Assembly (NCBI GenBank): GCA_947448525.1
Contig: CANFNV010000005.1
Span: forward strand, 1 to 64,000
DNA length: 64,000 bases
DNA from: Flavobacteriaceae bacterium
Lineage (GTDB): Bacteria; Bacteroidota; Bacteroidia; Flavobacteriales; Flavobacteriaceae
Direction of reading: 5' to 3'
Each line of letters begins with the position of its first letter. Position 1 is the stretch's first letter. Below, in pieces: positions 18,390 through 26,755 of this stretch. The notes under the pieces are model-generated. The model saw only the letters and a program-made list of their open reading frames with translations. It made no database searches and was not told the DNA's origin. Position numbers and translations under genes: made by a program.

Positions 18390-19642
18390 TGAAAAAAAAA
18401 TATTACATACTATTAATTCTGCTACTATCTTTTGATAATGTGACTATTTATGCGCAAAATTCAAAAGATGTAACCGCCAAAATGATTTTAGGAAATCCCA
18501 AATATCAGGGTATTTGCTATGGTGGCTACCGAACAAATACTAGAGATGTGGAGCCAACAGTATTTGAAGTTAAGGAGGATTTGAAAATTCTATCCGCTTT
18601 AAATATTAAAATAATCAGAACCTATAATCTGCATCATGAAGAAATATTAAATGTGTTAAAAGCTATCACTGAATTAAAAAAGGAGAATCCAAAATTTGAA
18701 ATGTATGTGATGTTGGGTGCCTGGATTGATTGCAAAAATGCTTGGACCGAAATTGCTCCTATTCATGATGAAGAAAGTCAACGCAATACCATTGAAATTC
18801 AAAAAGCGGTTGAATTATCCAATCAATATCCTGAGATTATTAAGATTATCTCTGTCGGAAATGAAGCAATGGTTAAATGGGCAACCAGTTATTATGTGAC
18901 TCCCGCTATAATTTTAAAATGGGTCAATCATTTACAAGAGTTAAAAAAACAAGGTAAATTACCCAAAAATATTTGGATTACAAGCTCTGACAATTATCTG
19001 TCATGGGGGGGAGGTGATGCTCAATATCACACGGAAGACCTAAATAAATTAATAAAAGTAGTTGATTATATTTCAATGCATACTTATCCAATTCATGACG
19101 AACGTTTCTTTCCAGAAATATGGGGAATTAAAGAAAATGAAGCAAATCTATCCGATAAAATGAAAATAGATAAGGCACTATTGAGAGCCAGAGATTATGC
19201 TATCTCGCAATATAATGGTGTAGTGAAATACATGAAGTCGATAGGTGTCACTAAACCAATTGAAATTGGGGAGACGGGTTGGACTAGTATTGATGATATA
19301 TATTATGGAGTTGAAGGTTCTAATGCAGCCGATGAATACAAGGTAGCTCAATATTATAAATTGATGCGCGAATGGTCTAACAAAGAAAAAATTACTTGTT
19401 TTTATTTTGAAGCTTTTGATGAAAGTTGGAAAGATGGCACAAATCCCAATGGGTATGAAAATCATTTCGGATTGATCAATTTGCAAAACCAAGCCAAATT
19501 TGCGCTTTGGGATAAAATTGACAAAGGCGTTTTCAAAGGTTTAACTCGAAACGGAAAACCAATCACAAAAACATACAAAGGCAATGAAAAAGCTTTATGG
19601 CAAGATGTTAAAGTTCCAAGATTAATTAAAATTAAAAATTAA
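18389..19642 (+). CDS. GH17-type beta-1,3-glucanase
   Basis: This 417-residue exported enzyme has a signal peptide ending at YAQ (about residue 23). It is a TIM barrel of clan GH-A with GH17-like features: YQGICYGGYRTN near the N terminus, IISVGNEAMVKW with acid/base Glu159, and IEIGETGWTS with nucleophile Glu295. YFEAFDESWKDG follows, an aromatic/acidic segment usual after strand 8. GH17 enzymes cut beta-1,3-glucan and oligosaccharides. The ATG overlaps the stop of the phosphorylase gene, and the GH30 gene starts 3 bases after its stop, so all three are translationally coupled. It is probably periplasmic and shortens laminarin oligosaccharides for uptake. Confidence 0.82.
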   Translation: MKKKYYILLILLLSFDNVTIYAQNSKDVTAKMILGNPKYQGICYGGYRTNTRDVEPTVFEVKEDLKILSALNIKIIRTYNLHHEEILNVLKAITELKKENPKFEMYVMLGAWIDCKNAWTEIAPIHDEESQRNTIEIQKAVELSNQYPEIIKIISVGNEAMVKWATSYYVTPAIILKWVNHLQELKKQGKLPKNIWITSSDNYLSWGGGDAQYHTEDLNKLIKVVDYISMHTYPIHDERFFPEIWGIKENEANLSDKMKIDKALLRARDYAISQYNGVVKYMKSIGVTKPIEIGETGWTSIDDIYYGVEGSNAADEYKVAQYYKLMREWSNKEKITCFYFEAFDESWKDGTNPNGYENHFGLINLQNQAKFALWDKIDKGVFKGLTRNGKPITKTYKGNEKALWQDVKVPRLIKIKN

Positions 19643-19645
19643 TTT

Positions 19646-21151
19646 ATGAAAAAAAAATATCTTATTAAAATCTTTTTTAAACTATTGGTAATTTGTGTTT
19701 TATTATCATTATTGAGTTGCGGAAGCACCAGAGAAATGAATGTGCAAGTATATGAAACTTCGGCAAACGGAAGTTCTTTAAAACAGATAACCAATTTTTC
19801 TAATAATTCCTCTTCAATACTTATAACATTAAATCCAGAAGAGCAATACCAAACAATAACTGGTTTTGGTGGCGCTTTTACCGAATCATCTGCCTTTTTA
19901 GTTACTAAATTAAGCGAATCAAATCGTAAAAAGATAATGAACGCCTATTTCGGTGAAGACGGAGCCAATTATTCATTGACTAGAACTCATATTAATTCTT
20001 GTGATTTTTCTCTGAAACATTATGCTTATGATCTTGTGGATGGCGACAAAAATTTAGATCATTTTTCTATCGATGAAGATAAAAAAAACAACCTGATTCC
20101 TATGATTTTAGAAGCCAAAGCGATATCCAAAGAAGGATTTAAAATCATTGCATCCCCTTGGACTTCTCCACCATGGATGAAGGACAATAAAAATTGGGTG
20201 GGTGGAAAATTATTACACGAATATTACGATACATGGGCATTGTATTTTTCAAAATACATTGATGCTTATAAAAAAGAAGGAATTGATATTTGGGGAATAA
20301 CAGTTGAAAACGAACCTCACGGCAACGGAAATAATTGGGAAAGCATGCTGTATTCGCCTCAAGAAATGACCAACTTTGTTCAAAATAATTTAGGTCCAAC
20401 ATTGAAAAAAGAAGGTAAATCAGATATTAAAATTCTAGGTTACGACCAAAATAGAGCTGGAATAAAAGAATGGGTAAATGAAATGTATAAAGAGGAGAAA
20501 TCTTCAAACTATTATTCGGGAACAGCCATTCATTGGTATGAAAGTACCTATGAAGTTTTTCCAGAAGATTTACAATATGCTCACAAAAAAGCACCCCATA
20601 AATATCTAATTCAAACAGAAGCATGTGTAGATTCTGAAGTGCCCCACTGGCAAGATGATGCCTGGTATTGGAAAAAAGAAGCCACCGATTGGGGTTGGGA
20701 TTGGGCATCAGAAAAAGAAAAATATTTACACCCAAAATATGCTCCTGTTAATCGTTATGCAGTAGATATTATCGGATGTTTAAACAATTGGGTTGACGGT
20801 TGGGTAGACTGGAATATGGTTTTAGACACTAAAGGCGGTCCGAATTGGTTTAAAAATTGGTGTGTAGCTCCAGTTATCGTTGATACTGATAAAGACGAAG
20901 TTTATTTAACTCCTTTGTATTATGTCATGTCGCACTTTAGTAAATTCATGCGTCCAGGTGCATTGAAAATTGGGTGTAAAATCGATAATAAAGAGGTATT
21001 AGCAACAGCTGTTAAAAATCCAGACGGATCCATAGTATTGGTAGTATTCAACCCTACAGAAAAAAAACAAAACCTAGAAATAAAATTAACTAATCAAACA
21101 AAAATTATTTCCATTAATGCAAGTGCTTTGCAAACAGTGGTTATTAGATAG
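19646..21151 (+). CDS. GH30 glucanase/glucosidase lipoprotein
   Basis: This is a GH30 enzyme (501 residues) with a lipoprotein signal ending LLSLLSCGS (Cys26). The TIM barrel plus flanking beta-domain shows ITGFGGAFTESSAF, SPWTSPPWMKDN, GITVENEPHG with acid/base Glu223 and LIQTEACVD with nucleophile Glu325. The C-terminal strands (LVVFNPTEKKQNLEI) are the usual beta-sandwich. In laminarin loci, GH30 enzymes commonly remove beta-1,6-linked glucose side chains, so an exo- or endo-beta-1,6-glucanase is the best guess; beta-glucosidase is the alternative. It lies between the GH17-type and symporter genes with gaps of 3 and 15 bases. Confidence 0.9.
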   Translation: MKKKYLIKIFFKLLVICVLLSLLSCGSTREMNVQVYETSANGSSLKQITNFSNNSSSILITLNPEEQYQTITGFGGAFTESSAFLVTKLSESNRKKIMNAYFGEDGANYSLTRTHINSCDFSLKHYAYDLVDGDKNLDHFSIDEDKKNNLIPMILEAKAISKEGFKIIASPWTSPPWMKDNKNWVGGKLLHEYYDTWALYFSKYIDAYKKEGIDIWGITVENEPHGNGNNWESMLYSPQEMTNFVQNNLGPTLKKEGKSDIKILGYDQNRAGIKEWVNEMYKEEKSSNYYSGTAIHWYESTYEVFPEDLQYAHKKAPHKYLIQTEACVDSEVPHWQDDAWYWKKEATDWGWDWASEKEKYLHPKYAPVNRYAVDIIGCLNNWVDGWVDWNMVLDTKGGPNWFKNWCVAPVIVDTDKDEVYLTPLYYVMSHFSKFMRPGALKIGCKIDNKEVLATAVKNPDGSIVLVVFNPTEKKQNLEIKLTNQTKIISINASALQTVVIR

Positions 21152-21166
21152 AAATACTTTTCAATT

Positions 21167-22588
21167 ATGTCAAAAAATTTAATTTCAACAGATAAGATTC
21201 CTATGGGGCAAAAAATTGCATTTGGACTGGGAATGTTAGCCAATCAAATGTTTCCCGCTGCTTTAGGAATTTTTATGGTAGTGCTTGTTGAAGATTTAAA
21301 ATTTCCTGCTTGGATGTGGGGAATGTTATTTTTCTTACCAAGAATATTTGATGCATTTATCGATCCAATTATGGGTTTTATAACTGATAATACTCGTTCT
21401 GTTTGGGGAAGAAGAAGACAATATGTATTTGTGGGTGCCATAATTATGGGAATTTCGTTTGTTGTAATGTGGCAATTGCATCGCGAAAATGGCATCGATT
21501 ATAACTTTTGGTATTTTCTGTTATGGTCTTTTATTTTTTACATTGGACTTTCTGTTTTTAGTGTTCCTTATGTAGCAATGGGATATGAAATGAGTGACGA
21601 CTTTCATGAACGAACAAGTATTATGGCTATTTCACAATGGATTGGCCAATGGGCATGGGTAATTGCTCCTTGGTTTTGGGTAATTATGTATGATCCAAAA
21701 TGGTTTCCAAATGCCGATACTGCTACTAGAACTTTGGCGGTTTGGGTAGGGATTTCCTGTATGATTTTAGCAATGATACCCGCTATTTTCATTAAAAGTA
21801 AATCAACTGTTAATGAAGAAAGTTTTTCACCTTTAACATTTAATACTATTGGTGGTAGTTTAAAAGAAATTTTTGAAAGTTTCAAAGAAGCTTTTGTAAA
21901 CAAACCTTTTCGAAAACTTTGTATCGCTACATTTTTGATATTCAATGCGTTTAACACCGTAGCGGGTTTTACTTTTTTTATTGTTGTTTATTACCTTTTT
22001 AATGGAAATGCTGCCGATGCTGGTATTTGGCCTACACTTTTTGGATGTATTGGTGCCTTAGCAACCACTTTTATTGTAATTCCGATAGTGGCAGTTATTT
22101 CAAAAAAAATGGGAAAAAGAGATGCCTTTTTGTTATGTCAAGGCATATCAGTTTTAGGATACATTTTACTTTGGTTTCTTTTTATTCCAGGTAAACCTTA
22201 TATGTTTTTGTTTGCTTTACCATTTTTCTCTTTTGGTATTGGAAGTCTTTTTACTTTAATGATGTCTATGACAGCAGATGTTTGCGACATGGATGAACTC
22301 ACTTCTGGAAAAAGAAGAGAAGGGATTTTTGGTGCTATATATTGGTGGATGGTAAAATTTGGTTTCGCCATTGCTGGATTATTAACAGGAGTTATTATGT
22401 CTTCTGTAGGGTTTGATCCAAGTTCACCAACGCAAACCGACGTCGCAATTACTGGTCTAAGACTCTTTTTCTCTGGAATACCAATTATGGGAACTTTAAT
22501 AGCGATGTGGGTTATGAGAAATTATGATTTAACTGAAGACAAAGCAAAAGAGATTAAAGATGAACTTTTGGCTTTAAAAGGAAACTAA
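21167..22588 (+). CDS. GPH-family (MelB-like) sugar symporter
   Basis: This 473-residue inner-membrane protein has about 12 predicted transmembrane helices and belongs to the glycoside-pentoside-hexuronide:cation symporter group of the major facilitator superfamily. The N-terminal RIFDAFIDPIMGFITDNTRSVWGRRRQY segment is the family signature, and a second signature-like DELTSGKRREGIFGAIYWWMVKFG lies near residue 378. It would carry glucose or short beta-glucan oligosaccharides together with sodium or protons into the cytoplasm, where the GH149-type enzyme acts. It is the last gene of the tightly spaced phosphorylase-GH17-GH30 run. Substrate is inferred from context only. Confidence 0.88.
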   Translation: MSKNLISTDKIPMGQKIAFGLGMLANQMFPAALGIFMVVLVEDLKFPAWMWGMLFFLPRIFDAFIDPIMGFITDNTRSVWGRRRQYVFVGAIIMGISFVVMWQLHRENGIDYNFWYFLLWSFIFYIGLSVFSVPYVAMGYEMSDDFHERTSIMAISQWIGQWAWVIAPWFWVIMYDPKWFPNADTATRTLAVWVGISCMILAMIPAIFIKSKSTVNEESFSPLTFNTIGGSLKEIFESFKEAFVNKPFRKLCIATFLIFNAFNTVAGFTFFIVVYYLFNGNAADAGIWPTLFGCIGALATTFIVIPIVAVISKKMGKRDAFLLCQGISVLGYILLWFLFIPGKPYMFLFALPFFSFGIGSLFTLMMSMTADVCDMDELTSGKRREGIFGAIYWWMVKFGFAIAGLLTGVIMSSVGFDPSSPTQTDVAITGLRLFFSGIPIMGTLIAMWVMRNYDLTEDKAKEIKDELLALKGN

Positions 22589-22612
22589 ATCTTCATACAA
22601 GTAAGATTTTTA
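22587..22612 (+). terminator. Weak stem-loop after symporter gene
   Basis: AAATCTT at 22587-22593 pairs with AAGATTT at 22603-22609 and runs into T residues. The 7-base stem overlaps the end of the symporter gene. It could slow or partly end transcription before the last GH16 gene. Confidence 0.35.
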
Positions 22613-22652
22613 ACCACTACAAAATTTAATTAATAATAAAATAAATCCAAAT

Positions 22653-24362
22653 ATGAAAAATAGTGCATTTTACAAAATCATGTTTTCCTTTTTTCTATGC
22701 TGTCAATTTGGGTTTGCTCAGGTTGATGTAACCTACAATAATTTGGTTTGGTCTGACGAGTTCACTACCAACGGAGCAGTAAATTCTAGTAATTGGTTTC
22801 ACCAAACTCAATTGCCAGCAGGAGGAAATTGGTTTAACAATGAAGTGCAACATTACACAAACCAAGTTTCCAACTCCTATGTTGATAATGGATATTTGAA
22901 TATAGTTGCCAAAAAAGAACTTTATACCGACCAAGGAATAACAAAAGAATATACTTCAGCACGTTTGAATTCTAAATTTGCTTTTAAATACGGACGAGTT
23001 GATGTTCGTGCAAAGTTACCTTTAGATGCGGGTACTTGGCCAGCTATTTGGATGTTGGGTAAAAATGTAAATGAACCAGGTGGCTATTTCGCTGCAACTT
23101 ATGGAACAACTGATTGGCCTGCATGTGGTGAAACCGATATTATGGAGCATGGAATTTTTCCATCACAATCTAGTAATTATATTCAAAGTACTTTACATAC
23201 GCCTTCTTCTTTTGGGGGTTCTGTAAATAATGGTGGCATCAACGCCTCTGATTTAGCCAATAATTACCATGTTTATTCTCTGAATTGGTCGCCATTTGAA
23301 ATGTCTTTCCTTCTTGATGGGGTAGTATTTTACACCTACAATCCCGCTGTTAAAGACGCTACTACCTGGCCATTTGATAAAGAGCAATATATATTATTAG
23401 ATATTGCGATGGGTGGAACTGTTGGAACAATCAATCCAAATTATACCCAAAGTTCGATGTTAGTTGATTATGTTCGAGTTTATCAAAACACGCTTGTAGA
23501 TACTCAGGCACCTACAAATTTTACGGCTAGTATTGGAGCAGTTACCTACAATTCGATTGAGTTATTGCTAAATGCCAATGATAATTCGAGTACTATTGCT
23601 TATAACATCACTTATGGTGCTACAACAATTTCTTTTGCAGGTACCGCCGGAGTTCAAAAATCGGTTGTAATTAACGGATTATCTCCAAGCACCAATTATG
23701 TTTTTTCAATTGCAGCAAGTGATTTGTCTGGGAATAATTGTACCAATAACCCAATTATTCTTAATGCGACCACACCGGCAATTCCTACTGTAAACACCGA
23801 ATGTTTAGGCACTTCAACAGTTCCTTCTCAAGGTACTTTTTCAACGGGTTATCGCTATGGATTTCAAACTACAGGCACCGATGTTAAAATAACTTTTGAA
23901 TTATTAGATACTGATAGAGTAGGAGTTGTGGCCTATTTGTGGAAACAAAGTCCTTTTTCAGAAGTACAGATGACAAACGTTACGGGAAATATTTTTACTA
24001 AAACAATTACTGGACAAACTGTCGGTTCTACAATCAATTACGCCGTTAAATTTGCTTATGCTGGCGGAATGTCTGTTACCAAATATTTTTCTTATGTAGT
24101 GGGTAATACCTGCGCCTTAAGTGTTGATTCCATTTCTGAATTAAATGATTTTTACTTTTCTAATCCGGCTAATGATTTTGTTTCTATTTATTCTAATGTA
24201 GCAATTGATAAGGTTGAAATCTACAATCTTATAGGAAATATGGTTTTGAAAACTACTGAAAATACCGACAAAATTGATGTTTCCAAATTAGCTAAAGGAA
24301 TTTATTTAATTTCTGCTTATTCGGGAAAAGAGAAATGCACCAAAAAAATAATAATCAAATAA
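22653..24362 (+). CDS. Multidomain T9SS-exported GH16 laminarinase
   Basis: This 569-residue secreted enzyme has a signal peptide (1-22, ending GFAQ) and a GH16 domain at about 25-280 with GRVDVRAKLPLDAGTWPAIWMLG and the catalytic ETDIME: Glu160, Asp162 and Glu165 intact. A fibronectin type III domain follows (about 287-375), then a beta-sandwich of SusE or CBM appearance (about 385-490). The C-terminal T9SS sorting domain runs from about 500 to 569 (NPANDFVSI ... GIYLISAYSGKE). It therefore works outside the cell or tethered to the surface, while the GH16 at 14007-14819 is a lipoprotein. The two GH16 enzymes likely act on polymer in sequence. It is 64 bases after the symporter gene. Confidence 0.92.
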   Translation: MKNSAFYKIMFSFFLCCQFGFAQVDVTYNNLVWSDEFTTNGAVNSSNWFHQTQLPAGGNWFNNEVQHYTNQVSNSYVDNGYLNIVAKKELYTDQGITKEYTSARLNSKFAFKYGRVDVRAKLPLDAGTWPAIWMLGKNVNEPGGYFAATYGTTDWPACGETDIMEHGIFPSQSSNYIQSTLHTPSSFGGSVNNGGINASDLANNYHVYSLNWSPFEMSFLLDGVVFYTYNPAVKDATTWPFDKEQYILLDIAMGGTVGTINPNYTQSSMLVDYVRVYQNTLVDTQAPTNFTASIGAVTYNSIELLLNANDNSSTIAYNITYGATTISFAGTAGVQKSVVINGLSPSTNYVFSIAASDLSGNNCTNNPIILNATTPAIPTVNTECLGTSTVPSQGTFSTGYRYGFQTTGTDVKITFELLDTDRVGVVAYLWKQSPFSEVQMTNVTGNIFTKTITGQTVGSTINYAVKFAYAGGMSVTKYFSYVVGNTCALSVDSISELNDFYFSNPANDFVSIYSNVAIDKVEIYNLIGNMVLKTTENTDKIDVSKLAKGIYLISAYSGKEKCTKKIIIK

Positions 24363-24436
24363 ATTAGAGATAATACTTTATTTTTCAAGCAAAACAAGAC
24401 TAATTTACATGAAAAATGTTAAATTTTAAAGTTTTA

Positions 24437-24469
24437 TTTGTTTGTAAAGAAAATATTATATTATATTTG
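24437..24469 (+). promoter_or_regulatory. Promoter of the ECF sigma factor gene
   Basis: Two TTTG triplet-containing boxes (24437-24440 and 24441-24444) precede a perfect TAnnTTTG box, TATATTTG at 24462-24469, with 17 bases from the second box. This matches the flavobacterial housekeeping promoter. It leaves a leader of about 90 bases before the ATG at 24564. Confidence 0.75.
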
Positions 24470-24563
24470 TCTATAATTTAATTTAACTTTAACAGTCGCC
24501 TATACATTAAAATTACTTTTTTAGAAAAATCTCGTTTTTTAACTTAAACTAAAAGGTAATTTT

Positions 24564-25148
24564 ATGGCTACTACTCAATTTCCAGATGCTTTATTGGTAA
24601 AGAATTATATAGCTGGCGATGAAAACGCATTAGTTATATTAATTAACAGACATCAGTCCAAAATTTATGGATTTATTTATTCTAAAATAAACGACCGTGA
24701 TTTAGCTGACGATATTTTTCAAGATACTTTCATGAAAGTTATTAAGACTTTAAAGTCTAATTGCTATAACGAAGAAGGTAAGTTTTTACCATGGGTAATG
24801 CGAATTTCTCATAATCTAATTATGGATCACTACAGAAAAAATCAGAAAATGCCCATGCTAAGAGAAACGGACGAATTTTCTATCTTTTCTGTTTTGCAAG
24901 AAACTTCTCCTAATGTAGAAAAAAGAATTATTAGCGAATTGATTGAACAAGATTTACAAAAAATCATCAAGGAATTGCCAGATGACCAAAGGGAAGTTCT
25001 AACCATGCGTATTTATCAAGATTATAGTTTCAACGAAATTGCTGAGATAACAGGGGTTAGCATCAACACGGCATTAGGGAGAATGCGCTATGCGTTATTA
25101 AACTTGAGAAAAGTAATTGAAAAAAATCAAATTATTTTAACCGATTAA
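24564..25148 (+). CDS. ECF-type RNA polymerase sigma factor
   Basis: This 194-residue protein has sigma region 2 at about 20-90 (DLADDIFQDTFMKVIKTL, then LPWVMRISHNLIMDHYRK) and region 4 at about 130-185 (LPDDQREVLTMRIYQDYSFNEIAEITGVSINTALGRMRYAL). It has no region 3, as is normal for ECF sigma factors. No anti-sigma gene is adjacent, unlike the FecR-paired type, so the regulon and control are unknown. A 47-residue conserved-looking small protein follows 50 bases later, before the terminator, and is probably co-transcribed. Confidence 0.92.
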   Translation: MATTQFPDALLVKNYIAGDENALVILINRHQSKIYGFIYSKINDRDLADDIFQDTFMKVIKTLKSNCYNEEGKFLPWVMRISHNLIMDHYRKNQKMPMLRETDEFSIFSVLQETSPNVEKRIISELIEQDLQKIIKELPDDQREVLTMRIYQDYSFNEIAEITGVSINTALGRMRYALLNLRKVIEKNQIILTD

Positions 25149-25198
25149 ACAATAAAGAGTTTGATAAAGCGTTATAGGTATATAATTTAAAATATACT

Positions 25199-25342
25199 AT
25201 GGCAAAACTTTACTCTAAAAACGCATTAGCAACTTCTAAATTACTTCCAAAAAAAGAAACCATTAGTTTCTTACTTAAGTATTCAAAAGCTTTGAATATC
25301 GTTAAAATGGGTGGTATAAACTTCGAATTCATTGCTAATTAA
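25199..25342 (+). CDS. Small basic protein (47 aa) downstream of sigma factor
   Basis: The frame runs from ATG at 25199 to TAA at 25342 and encodes 47 residues beginning MAKLYSKNALATSKLLPKKE and ending with INFEFIAN. The protein is basic (six lysines in the first 30 residues), soluble and has no cysteine or membrane helix. Its codon use resembles the neighbours, and its stop codon lies at the left edge of a strong terminator stem, as expected for a real last gene. I recall similar short proteins next to this sigma factor in flavobacteria, but cannot verify that here. Possible roles include a sigma-factor modulator; none is shown by the sequence. Confidence 0.65.
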   Translation: MAKLYSKNALATSKLLPKKETISFLLKYSKALNIVKMGGINFEFIAN

Positions 25343-25375
25343 GAAATATCCCGGTTATTATCGGGATATTTCTTA
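25341..25375. terminator. Bidirectional terminator between small protein and endonuclease III genes
   Basis: AAGAAATATCCCG at 25341-25353 pairs perfectly with CGGGATATTTCTT at 25362-25374 around an 8-base loop. It overlaps the stop codons of both convergent genes, so it can serve both strands. Confidence 0.85.
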
Positions 25376-26017
25376 ATCCAATTCTTTCAAAATAGCTTTT
25401 CTTCCAATGGTTTTGGTGATGATGTCTTTGTTGATATCCCAACCTCGTGCCGGAGAATATTCTCTTCCATACCAGATGATTTGCAAATGCAACTTATTCC
25501 ATAATTTTTCTGGAAAAATAGCTTTGGCATCTTTTTCAGTTTGAACTACATTTTTACCATTTGATAAATTCCAACGATACATCAATCGGTGAATGTGGGT
25601 ATCAACTGGAAATGCAGGAACACCAAATGCCTGACTCATAACGACACTCGCTGTTTTATGTCCAACTGCCGGTAATGCCTCCAGAGCTTCAAAACTTTGC
25701 GGCACCTCGCCATGGTATTTATCAATTAAAATGTGTGATAAACCATGAATTCCTCTAGATTTCATAGGAGATAACCCACAAGGTCTGATGATATTTTTAA
25801 TTTCTTCAATGCTCATTTTAATCATGTCATACGGATTATCAGCTTTTGCAAATAGAATAGGGGTAATTTGGTTTACTCGAACATCGGTGCATTGCGCCGA
25901 AAGCAAAACAGCGATCAATAACGTATATGGGTCTTTATGGTCTAACGGAATTGGAATTTCAGGATAAAAATCTTTTAACGTATTTATAACAAACGTTGCA
26001 CGCTCTTTTTTGGTCAT
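25373..26017 (-). CDS. nth: Endonuclease III without iron-sulfur cluster
   Basis: This is a DNA glycosylase/AP lyase of the HhH-GPD family that removes oxidised pyrimidines (214 residues, normal length). The helix-hairpin-helix LEALPAVGHKTASVV carries the catalytic Lys121, and the conserved aspartate is Asp139 in FPVDTHIHRL. The four C-terminal cysteines that bind a 4Fe-4S cluster in the Escherichia coli enzyme are absent; the matching region reads IIWYGREYSPARGW. The loss is known from other members of this family and need not stop activity. It is convergent with the sigma/small-protein unit and divergent from bcp. CAAATATA at 26065-26072 reads as a TAnnTTTG box on this strand. Confidence 0.92.
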   Translation of the reverse strand: MTKKERATFVINTLKDFYPEIPIPLDHKDPYTLLIAVLLSAQCTDVRVNQITPILFAKADNPYDMIKMSIEEIKNIIRPCGLSPMKSRGIHGLSHILIDKYHGEVPQSFEALEALPAVGHKTASVVMSQAFGVPAFPVDTHIHRLMYRWNLSNGKNVVQTEKDAKAIFPEKLWNKLHLQIIWYGREYSPARGWDINKDIITKTIGRKAILKELD

Positions 26018-26104
26018 TTTTAACTAATTTTGAATTGTAAAATAAGTCAATTTAAAGGACAATTCAAATATAATACATTTAATATCTAAAATCTACTATT
26101 CAAA

Positions 26105-26557
26105 ATGACAACATTAAAAAAAGGCGACAAAGCACCCCAATTTTCGGGAAAAGACCAAGACGGAATCGTTCATACTTTGGCAGATTATAAAGGAAAAAGA
26201 TTAGTTGTTTTCTTTTATCCAAAAGCAAACACACCCGGTTGCACTGCCGAAGCATGCGATTTAAGAGACAATTTCGAACGATTTCAAGCGGGTAATTATG
26301 CAATTCTTGGTGTAAGTGCTGATAGTGAAAAAGCACAATTAAAATTCAAAGAGAAATTTAGTTTTCAATATCCGTTACTTGCCGATGAAGAGAAGTCGGT
26401 TATTCAAGCTTTTGGAGTTTGGGGTCCAAAAAAATTCATGGGAAAAGAATACGACGGAATTCACAGATGCACTTTCATCATTGATGAAAACGGCATTATT
26501 GAAGACGTCATTACCGATGTGAAAACCAAAGCCCATGCGGCTCAGATTTTGAAGTAA
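26105..26557 (+). CDS. bcp: Thioredoxin-dependent peroxiredoxin (Bcp/PrxQ)
   Basis: This 150-residue cytoplasmic peroxiredoxin reduces hydrogen peroxide and alkyl hydroperoxides using thioredoxin. The motif NTPGCTAEACDLRDNF shows the peroxidatic Cys46 and the resolving Cys51 five residues later, as in PrxQ-type enzymes. Other family features are FFYPKANTPG and GIHRCTFIIDENG near the C terminus. It is transcribed away from nth, and pairing of DNA repair with peroxide defence is common but may be accidental. The gene ends just before a short inverted-repeat element. Confidence 0.93.
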   Translation: MTTLKKGDKAPQFSGKDQDGIVHTLADYKGKRLVVFFYPKANTPGCTAEACDLRDNFERFQAGNYAILGVSADSEKAQLKFKEKFSFQYPLLADEEKSVIQAFGVWGPKKFMGKEYDGIHRCTFIIDENGIIEDVITDVKTKAHAAQILK

Positions 26558-26563
26558 CGTTCC

Positions 26564-26677
26564 CACGCTTGTAGCAGTTGGGGTTAAATATTTACTTTCC
26601 TTTCGGTAAAAGACTGAACTTTGAAAGTACAAGACAAACTTTAAATTGAGCCTTTTGCCCCAATTGCTACAAACGTG
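26564..26677. repeat. Inverted-repeat element A (MITE-like)
   Basis: The 20-base arms at 26564-26583 and 26658-26677 match as inverted repeats at 18 of 20 positions. The interior contains ACTGAACTTT at 26613-26622 and ACAAACTTT at 26634-26642. Element B at 29758-29869 has different arms but the same layout and nearly the same two interior motifs, so the two are members of one family. There is no coding capacity. It may be a non-autonomous mobile repeat or a structured intergenic repeat. Confidence 0.65.
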
Positions 26678-26755
26678 TGTTGCAAGAGGTTTTTTTAAGA
26701 TTTTATTTTTGAAATAAAGGGACATTTTAAAATTTATAAAATATCCCTTTAAAAA

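Noticed and set aside
24496..24506. CTATACAT motif upstream of the sigma gene as a third copy of the shared glucan block
   Set aside because: Only the first eleven or so bases match; the AAC-N6-GTT part is absent. A further CTATACAT near 41859 is in an unrelated AT-rich gap.
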